Assembly (NCBI GenBank): GCA_031261345.1
Contig: JAISKC010000081.1
Coordinates: forward strand, 1 to 36,337
Direction: 5' to 3'
DNA length: 36,337 nt
DNA from: Eubacteriales Family XIII. Incertae Sedis bacterium
Lineage (GTDB): Bacteria > Bacillota > Clostridia > Peptostreptococcales > Anaerovoracaceae
The first letter of the stretch is position 1. Every line of letters begins with the position of its first letter. The translations under genes were made by a program, and so were the position numbers. Shown here piece by piece: positions 30,685 to 36,337 of the stretch. The notes under the pieces were generated by a model. The model made no database searches, had not been told where the DNA came from, and saw nothing but the letters and a program-made list of their open reading frames with translations.

Positions 30685-31896
30685 CTATTTTTTCTCCCGC
30701 TTTGCTTTCTGGATAGCGCGAATCTTTTGAGGCAAACTGAATAGATTGATGAAACCTTCCGCATCTGCCTGATTGTAGACATCGTCCTCGCCGAAAGTCG
30801 CAAAGTCTTCATTGAAGAGACTTTCGTCCGCCTTCGTCGCAACGGGGAGGGCATTTCCCTTGTAGAGTTCCATGCGAACCGTTCCCGTGACTACTTCCTG
30901 CGTAACATCAACAAAAGCATCGTAGGCGTCTTTCAGTGGCGTGAACCACTGACCGTCGTATACGATTTGCGCATACTTCTGCGAAATGAGGTTCTTTTCA
31001 AACATCGTTGCTCTGTCAAGAACGAGCTTTTCAAGTGCTCTGTGCGCCAAGATGATGATCGTGCCTCCGGGTGTCTCGTAGACGCCTCTGCTCTTCATGC
31101 CGACGAGTCTGTTCTCTACTATGTCTATCGTTCCGACGCCGTTTTCGCCGCCGAGTTTGTTCAGCTTTCTGATGAGGTCTGCAGGCTTGAGCTTTTCTCC
31201 GTCTATTGCGACGGGTACACCCTTTTCGAAATCTATTTCGACGAAGGTGGGTTTGTCCGGAGCTGCTTCAACAGTTGAGCTCAGCACGTGAATATCATCG
31301 TTGTGCTCGTTCCATGGATCCTCAAGGTTGCCGCCTTCATGGCTGATGTGCCAGATGTTTTCGTCGCGGCTGTATATTTTTGTAACGCTCTGCTCGACGG
31401 GGATTTTGTGCTCCGCTGCATAGTCCAGCAGGTCTTCCCTCGAGCGGAAATCCCAAATTCTCCACGGCGCGAGAATTTTGATAGCAGGATTGATGGCATG
31501 AATCGTGGATTCGAAGCGAACCTGATCGTTTCCCTTTCCTGTGCAACCGTGGGCAATTGTCCCTGCGCCTTCCTTTTCGGCAATTTCGACGAGCTTCTTT
31601 GCGATGAGAGGTCTTGCAAAGGACGTGCCGAGAAGATAGTCATTCTCATATACGGCTCCGGCCTTGACCGTGGGCCAAACGTAGTCCGTAACGAATTCGT
31701 CCGTGAGATCGAGCACGTATGCTTTGTCCGCACCTGTTGCGTATGCCTTTTTTTCTATCGCGGCATAATCCTCTTCCTGACCGACATCTGCACATACGGC
31801 TATGATCGATGCGTCGTATTTTTCCTTCAGCCATGTGAGGATGATCGATGTATCCAATCCGCCCGAATAGGCGAGTACTATTTTTTCCTTTGCCAT
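30685..31896 (-). CDS. argG: argininosuccinate synthase
   Basis: A 403-residue ATP-dependent ligase. The N-terminal [16 protein letters not shown] is the ATP pyrophosphatase (N-type) P-loop, and [14 protein letters not shown] and [19 protein letters not shown] are conserved ArgG segments. It joins citrulline and aspartate using ATP to make argininosuccinate for ArgH. I start at ATG 31896 because GGAGG lies 5 nt upstream; the ATG at 31908 is 12 nt further up and overlaps that site. No carbamoyltransferase or other arg genes are in the window, so citrulline comes from elsewhere. Confidence 0.97.
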   Translation of the reverse strand: MAKEKIVLAYSGGLDTSIILTWLKEKYDASIIAVCADVGQEEDYAAIEKKAYATGADKAYVLDLTDEFVTDYVWPTVKAGAVYENDYLLGTSFARPLIAKKLVEIAEKEGAGTIAHGCTGKGNDQVRFESTIHAINPAIKILAPWRIWDFRSREDLLDYAAEHKIPVEQSVTKIYSRDENIWHISHEGGNLEDPWNEHNDDIHVLSSTVEAAPDKPTFVEIDFEKGVPVAIDGEKLKPADLIRKLNKLGGENGVGTIDIVENRLVGMKSRGVYETPGGTIIILAHRALEKLVLDRATMFEKNLISQKYAQIVYDGQWFTPLKDAYDAFVDVTQEVVTGTVRMELYKGNALPVATKADESLFNEDFATFGEDDVYNQADAEGFINLFSLPQKIRAIQKAKREKK

Positions 31897-31949
31897 ATTT
31901 TCCTCCATTTTTGTAAAATTTTCGATAATATCTTGCTTTGTTCACAATA

Positions 31950-31958
31950 ATTATATCA
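31950..31958 (-). promoter_or_regulatory. extended -10 promoter of argG-argH
   Basis: On the minus strand TGATATAAT (TATAAT at 31955-31950) forms an extended -10 box about 55 nt before argG. No clear -35 box is seen at 17 nt, as is usual for extended -10 promoters. Confidence 0.5.
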
Positions 31959-31972
31959 TCATTTTACAGTAA

Positions 31973-31999
31973 CTTTATTGTATTTCTCGTACAATAAAG
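31973..31999. promoter_or_regulatory. perfect 10-bp inverted repeat in the argG-kinase divergent promoter region
   Basis: CTTTATTGTA (31973-31982), 7 nt, TACAATAAAG (31990-31999). It lies just upstream of the argG -10 box and overlaps the likely kinase promoter (TTGTAT 31978-31983, 16 nt, TACAAT 32000-32005). It does not match the ArgR box consensus well. A shared operator is inferred. Confidence 0.5.
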
Positions 32000-32011
32000 T
32001 ACAATTTAACT

Positions 32012-35000
32012 ATGAAAACATCGATGAGATATTTTAGAGTAATAGCGATTGTTCTCGTGCTGGTCTTCACGGCACTGTTTGCCTTGTCTTTTCTTACCTC
32101 CGGCGTAGCATGGGCGGAGTCTTCCGAAACTTCTGAGTATGAAAGCGCGGGCGATGGCGAAAAGCTCGGCCACAATGTGGAAACGGGTGCCTCAAAAGCG
32201 GAAAAGCCCGAATGGGACAGTATAGCGGATATTCCAGGAGTAACTGCCGAGGATGTGAAAGCTGTGGAGAAAATTCTTTCAAAACAGCGAGATTTCACTT
32301 ACGGCATGGTTGAAAGTTCCGAAACAATGGAAGGGCAGAATAGTGAGATAGAGGGGTATACAGCCCTCATCTGCGATTGGCTTTCGGAACTGTTCGGCGC
32401 GAATTTCGTAGCTTCCATCTATGAATGGGAGGAACTGTTCTCTGGCATTGAGGTCGGCACAATTGATTTTTCCGGTGATATAACCGAGACAGAAATACGC
32501 AGGAAAAATTTATTCTTTTCGACTCCTATTGCAAACAGGCCGCTGATGACCGCAATGCTGAAGGGAAGCAAGCCTCTTTCGGAACTCGCCGCAGAAAGAA
32601 TCGTGAACTTCGGTTTCTTTGAGAATTCAGTGGCATTTTTGACCGCCGAGCCGGAACTGTATGAGAACTACGGCAATCATGTCAACATCGTTTCTGTGAG
32701 TAGTGTTGACGACGGATATGAACTTTTGAAGTCAGGTGCAATAGATGTTTTTTCTGAAGACGAGAGTACCATTGAGCAGCTGTCATCAAAATCCGATATA
32801 GAAATAAAGAGCTTTTTTCCGCTCAAATACAATGAAGTTTCAATCACCACCGGTATCAGCGAGCTGAAGCCTATTATCGATGTCATCGACAAGGCTATTG
32901 AAGCGGGCGGCGACGAATATCTGGGAACGCTATACGAGCTTGGCGTGCAGGGCAATAAAAAGGAACAGTTCCGCGAGAGCCTGACAGCAAGAGAGTTGAA
33001 GTATTTCAATGCTCATGTCGGCAAGGCAATTCCGGTCGGTTTGACTCCGGCGAACTATCCTATATCGTTTTACAACACCAATGACAATATGTGGTCGGGA
33101 ATATCGATTGACATCTTGAGTGAAATTTCCGAAATCACAGGGCTTGAGTTCGTTGCCGGAAACGGCCCGTTTGATCTGTGGTCGGATGTGCTCGCAAAAC
33201 TTAAGGACGGCGAACTACCTATGTCCGTTGAGCTTCTCAAGTCGGATTCGAGGGCGGGGCAGTTCCTCTGGCCGAGCAATTCCTATGCCGCAGACCAGTT
33301 TGCTCTCGTGTCAAGAAGCGATACGGCTAAAATTTCGGCGAATCAAGTGATGACGAAGAATGTCGGGCTCCTCAAGGGTACGGTATACACGGAGCGATTT
33401 TTGGAATGGTTCCCAAATCAAAAGAAATATGTCGGATATGACAACATCAACGATGCCTTTGACGGGCTTGAGAATGGTGATATTGATCTCGTAATGACGA
33501 CGGTAAATCATCTTTCGGGAATGACGAATTATTTCGAGAGACCGGATTTTATCGCCAATCTCTTGTTTGACTACACGTCGGAATCCTTTTTTGGCTTCAA
33601 TGTGAATGAGCCGGAACTCTGCGGGATCATCGAAAAAGCCCAAAATTACGTGGACACACAGGCTATCAGCGAGCAGTGGATCAGAAGGGTCTTTGATTAT
33701 CAGAAAAAGGAGGCTATCGATCAGAACAAGCGAACTTTGGTGCTCGTCGTATCCCTCGTGGCAGTGATGGCGATGCTTGGTTTCCTTCTGTTCAGAAGAC
33801 ATGGCGAAAGCAAACGCCTGACGAATTTGGTCGAGGAGAGAACGGTTCAGTTGGCCGAGGAAAAGCGCAATGCAGATGAGGCGAGGCAGATGGCTGAGGC
33901 GGCGTCGGAAACGAAGTCGAGATTTTTGTCCAATATGAGTCATGAAATGAGGACACCTCTGAATGCGATAATAGGACTTTCGGAACTTTCGCTCAATTAC
34001 GACGCAACGATAGAGGCCGCGAGGACGAGCCTCGAAAAAATATACAACTCCGGCGTAACACTCCTTGGCATCATCAACGACATTCTCGACTTCAATAAAA
34101 TTGAGTCCGGAAAGTTTGAGCTCATTCCGGTGGAATATGATTTGCCCAGTGTCGTGAACGATACCGTTACGCTCAACATTGTCAGGATCGGCTCAAAGCC
34201 CATCAAATTCAAGACCGTCGTCGCACCCGACTCCCTGTCGCAGCTCTATGGCGACAACCTGAGGCTGAAGCAGATCTTCAACAATTTGCTTTCGAATGCT
34301 TTCAAATACACGATGGAAGGCGAAGTGATATGGAGTCTCGGCACCAAAAGAGACGGCGATGTCGTGTGGATTGAGAGCAGCATAAAGGATACCGGCATCG
34401 GCATCAAGGAAGAGGACATCGGGAAATTATTCGCCGAATATTCACAGGTCAATACGGCTTCCAACAGGAAAATTGAGGGCACGGGGCTCGGCCTCACCAT
34501 TACTAAGGATTTGGTTCAGGCTATGGACGGAGAGATTTTCGTTGAGAGCGTCTTTGGCGAGGGAAGCACGTTCACCATCAGGATAAAACAGGGCTTCATT
34601 ACAGACAAGGAAATAGGGCCTGAAATCGCGGAGCATCTGTCCAATTTCAAATACAGCGACTCGAAGAGGGAACATCACGCGGGATTTGTGAGGCACAGAA
34701 TGCCATACGCGAGGGTGCTCGTCGTCGATGATGTGGCAACAAATCTCGATGTCGCAAGGGGTATGCTTCGTTCGTACGAGATGGAGATCGACGCTGTTAT
34801 GAGCGGAAAGGCGGCAATCAGCCTGATAGAGAAGGGCGAGCCGAAGTATTCCGCGATTTTCATGGATCACATGATGCCCGAAATGGACGGCATTGAAGCA
34901 ACGCATATCATAAGAAATGAAATCGGCACGGATTATGCAAAGAACATTCCCATTATCGCGCTCACGGCGAATGCCATTCGGGGAAATGAGCAGATGTTTC

Positions 35001-35710
35001 TTGAGAACGGGTTCAATGCGTTCATCAGCAAGCCCATTGATATTGTGCAGATGGACAGCGTGATAATGAGCTGGGTCAGGGACAAGGAAAAGGAAAATGA
35101 GCTTGGGCTCGATGTCCACGTTTCCGCTCAGGAAGATGGCGCTTTTGCCGAGAACGACCTCGTTTTGAATATCGAGGGACTTGATGTAGATGTTGCTCTC
35201 GGAAGGACGATGGGCGATACGGTTGCATATCTCGAAACGCTTCGCACCTACGCGAACAGCACGATGGACCTTCTGGGCGCGGCCGAGGAGCTTCTCGCTA
35301 CAGACCTCTATGAATACTCGGTAATAGTCCATGGTATCAAGGGCTCCAGCTATGCTGTCGGTGCAGAGGCTGTCGGAAAGAAGGCGGAGGCACTTGAGCA
35401 CGCGGCAAAGAATGGAGATAGAGCCTTTGTGAATTCAAACCACGATGATTTTAGTCTTTCTGTTAAAAAACTTCTGGAAGCTCTGAAAAATTATTTTGAT
35501 AGGCAGGAATCGGGGAAGCCACTTCGTGCCAAGCCGGATGCTGAATTGCTGAGAAAACTCGTGGAGGCGGGGAAGATATATGACATCGACACCGTTGACG
35601 AAATTGTCGAACAGCTCGATGAGTTTGAATACTCGGAGGCTCCGGATTTCATGGACGAGCTCAAACTCAAGGTCATCAGGAGCGATTTCTCTAATATTGC
35701 CTTGGAATAA
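32012..35710 (+). CDS. hybrid sensor histidine kinase with two solute-binding domains, REC and HPt (EvgS/BvgS-like)
   Basis: 1,232 residues. A signal-anchor (IVLVLVFTALFALSFL, cleavage possible after AWA) precedes two SBP_bac_3-type periplasmic domains (about 85-310 and 325-560), a second helix (about 574-596) and a coiled coil. HisKA has phospho-acceptor H644 (SHEMRTPL). The HATPase domain has NLLSNAFKY and GTGLGL. The receiver domain has D952 (FMDHMMPEMDG) and a C-terminal HPt domain has H1107 (VHGIKGSS). All phosphorelay residues are present. The final response regulator is not in the window. The solute-binding family usually binds amino acids, and the divergent argG-argH operon suggests, without proof, an amino-acid signal. 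No clear ribosome site precedes the ATG. Confidence 0.92.
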   Translation: MKTSMRYFRVIAIVLVLVFTALFALSFLTSGVAWAESSETSEYESAGDGEKLGHNVETGASKAEKPEWDSIADIPGVTAEDVKAVEKILSKQRDFTYGMVESSETMEGQNSEIEGYTALICDWLSELFGANFVASIYEWEELFSGIEVGTIDFSGDITETEIRRKNLFFSTPIANRPLMTAMLKGSKPLSELAAERIVNFGFFENSVAFLTAEPELYENYGNHVNIVSVSSVDDGYELLKSGAIDVFSEDESTIEQLSSKSDIEIKSFFPLKYNEVSITTGISELKPIIDVIDKAIEAGGDEYLGTLYELGVQGNKKEQFRESLTARELKYFNAHVGKAIPVGLTPANYPISFYNTNDNMWSGISIDILSEISEITGLEFVAGNGPFDLWSDVLAKLKDGELPMSVELLKSDSRAGQFLWPSNSYAADQFALVSRSDTAKISANQVMTKNVGLLKGTVYTERFLEWFPNQKKYVGYDNINDAFDGLENGDIDLVMTTVNHLSGMTNYFERPDFIANLLFDYTSESFFGFNVNEPELCGIIEKAQNYVDTQAISEQWIRRVFDYQKKEAIDQNKRTLVLVVSLVAVMAMLGFLLFRRHGESKRLTNLVEERTVQLAEEKRNADEARQMAEAASETKSRFLSNMSHEMRTPLNAIIGLSELSLNYDATIEAARTSLEKIYNSGVTLLGIINDILDFNKIESGKFELIPVEYDLPSVVNDTVTLNIVRIGSKPIKFKTVVAPDSLSQLYGDNLRLKQIFNNLLSNAFKYTMEGEVIWSLGTKRDGDVVWIESSIKDTGIGIKEEDIGKLFAEYSQVNTASNRKIEGTGLGLTITKDLVQAMDGEIFVESVFGEGSTFTIRIKQGFITDKEIGPEIAEHLSNFKYSDSKREHHAGFVRHRMPYARVLVVDDVATNLDVARGMLRSYEMEIDAVMSGKAAISLIEKGEPKYSAIFMDHMMPEMDGIEATHIIRNEIGTDYAKNIPIIALTANAIRGNEQMFLENGFNAFISKPIDIVQMDSVIMSWVRDKEKENELGLDVHVSAQEDGAFAENDLVLNIEGLDVDVALGRTMGDTVAYLETLRTYANSTMDLLGAAEELLATDLYEYSVIVHGIKGSSYAVGAEAVGKKAEALEHAAKNGDRAFVNSNHDDFSLSVKKLLEALKNYFDRQESGKPLRAKPDAELLRKLVEAGKIYDIDTVDEIVEQLDEFEYSEAPDFMDELKLKVIRSDFSNIALE

Positions 35711-35748
35711 GTGGAGTTTTCGGTTTGATTTTCGTATATTTTGGGCAT

Positions 35749-35779
35749 AAAAAAAGATGGGAGACACTCCATCTTTTTT
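35749..35779. terminator. bidirectional terminator between sensor kinase and rpsT
   Basis: An A run plus GATGG (to 35760) pairs with CCATC plus six T (35769-35779), closing the loop GAGACACT. T tracts occur on both strands, so it can end the plus-strand kinase and the minus-strand rpsT messages. A further small hairpin TGCGG-N8-CCGCA lies at about 35801-35818. Confidence 0.8.
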
Positions 35780-35838
35780 AGTGCATTTTAACTTTACACC
35801 TGCGGCTCTATGTCCGCATATTGTGGGGACGGGTGAGT

Positions 35839-36108
35839 TTAGGCGTTGAAAGCCTTTGCGAATCTGGCGTTGAGTCTTGAAACCTTTCTGTCGGCAGCAT
35901 TCTTGTGAATGGTACCTTTTGAGGCTGCCTGCTGAAGTTTTTTCTCAGATGAAACAAGCGCTTCTTTTGCCTTGTCCTTGTCACCTTCTTCGAGTGCAGT
36001 CTCGAAACTCCTGAGCGTCTCCTTTAGATGAGACTTGACTCTCTTGTTTCTGTTGGTCTTTGTTTGAATCACGCCGATTCTCTTTTTTGCCGATTTGATA
36101 TTTGCCAT
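35839..36108 (-). CDS. rpsT: 30S ribosomal protein S20
   Basis: 89 residues, normal for S20. It opens MANIKSAKKRIGV, contains the basic helix TNRNKRVKSHLKET and ends FAKAFNA, all typical of the family. It binds 16S rRNA in the small subunit. Start ATG 36108 is chosen because the family begins MANIKSA and GTGGGG precedes it; the frame is open upstream by 11 more codons but those are not conserved. It has its own promoter, and the shared hairpin ends it. Confidence 0.97.
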   Translation of the reverse strand: MANIKSAKKRIGVIQTKTNRNKRVKSHLKETLRSFETALEEGDKDKAKEALVSSEKKLQQAASKGTIHKNAADRKVSRLNARFAKAFNA

Positions 36109-36156
36109 AGTATTTACCCCACTTTCTGCAAATTTCCGCAAATTGTCGCAACGTTT

Positions 36157-36185
36157 ATTATATGAGAACGGGAGTGGTTTTGCAA
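36157..36185 (-). promoter_or_regulatory. promoter of rpsT
   Basis: On the minus strand TTGCAA (36185-36180), a 17-nt spacer and TATAAT (36162-36157) lie about 50 nt before the rpsT start. Both boxes match the sigma-A consensus closely. Confidence 0.8.
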
Positions 36186-36327
36186 GGTCTTTTTTCTAAA
36201 TTGACATTTCACCAAAAAGCAGTAAATTCCCAAAGTAAGTTCCACAGTGGACGAGGGAGTGGAATTTAGTGTGAGACGGAATGGTGTAGAATCTTATCTG
36301 GGAAATTTTCTTGGATAGGAGGATATG

Positions 36328-36337
36328 ATGACAAATG
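36328..36337 (+). CDS. start of a plus-strand gene cut by the window edge
   Basis: AGGAGG at 36317-36322 lies 5 nt before ATG 36328 (reading Met-Thr-Asn). An ATG at 36325 is closer than usual. A weak -10 (TAGAAT 36287-36292) is upstream. Genes divergent from rpsT in Bacillota are often gpr or lepA, but three codons cannot identify it. Confidence 0.5.

Noticed and set aside
30022-31950. Plus-strand frames opposite argG and argH (up to about 220 codons)
   Set aside because: They lie fully opposite conserved enzymes, lack ribosome sites and have Cys/Arg-rich shadow composition.
31909-32011. T-box or other riboswitch before argG
   Set aside because: The leader is only about 50 nt, too short and AT-rich for a T-box, and no conserved core is visible.

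Overview
The window looks like the chromosome of an anaerobic, low-to-mid GC Bacillota (Clostridia). The evidence is strong AGGAGG-type ribosome sites, sigma-A style promoters, a giant InlB-type repeat adhesin, a stand-alone oxaloacetate decarboxylase alpha chain and a CCA-encoded tRNA-Leu. I cannot name the species from sequence alone.

Region 1 (about 1-5370) is visibly AT-rich and is accessory DNA. It holds an AAA+ DUF4143-type ATPase with an inverted-repeat operator, two overlapping unknown genes (a small protein and a two-helix membrane protein), and a complete RelB/RelE-like toxin-antitoxin pair with its own promoter and operator. Around these lie several decayed genes that are not in any intact ORF: a surface-protein-like frame with two stops, the N-terminal scrap of a large serine recombinase, a Fic gene reduced to its active-site loop and C-terminal winged helix, and two shorter remnants. 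It reads as an old integration and deletion hot spot.

Region 2 (5373-18863) is one gene of about 4,496 codons for a secreted giant protein. In order it has a signal peptide, a C-type-lectin-like domain flanked by two related domains, MucBP-like segments, 37 InlB/Flg_new-type beta repeats that I could delimit by eye, and four lysine-rich Big_2-like Ig domains. I see no LPXTG or SLH anchor. A 15-bp-stem hairpin ends it and also serves the convergent operon.

Region 3 (18911-22381, minus strand) is a zinc-type ABC importer operon: a small His/Cys membrane protein, ZnuA-like lipoprotein, ZnuC ATPase, and a ZnuB permease. The permease is fused in frame to a lipoprotein signal with a lipobox and a TIGR03943/YcgQ-like domain. 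A divergent EamA exporter follows, separated by a REP-like palindrome.

Region 4 (23349-29334, plus strand) is housekeeping in character: tRNA-Leu(UAG), a PhoB/PhoR-type two-component pair, an RlmL-type rRNA methyltransferase, OadA without a biotin domain, a tandem palindromic repeat, and a Fic-fold protein whose catalytic loop is replaced while its spacing is kept.

Region 5 (29308-36337) has the argG-argH operon (minus strand), which overlaps the Fic-like gene tail to tail. Divergent from argG is a 1,232-residue hybrid sensor kinase with two periplasmic solute-binding domains, REC and HPt. The intergenic space carries a perfect 10-bp inverted repeat. rpsT, with a clear promoter, lies convergent to the kinase across a shared terminator, and the start of another plus-strand gene is cut by the window edge. 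The most unusual items are the ZnuB-lipoprotein fusion, the lectin-bearing 37-repeat adhesin, and the catalytically rewritten Fic-like protein.
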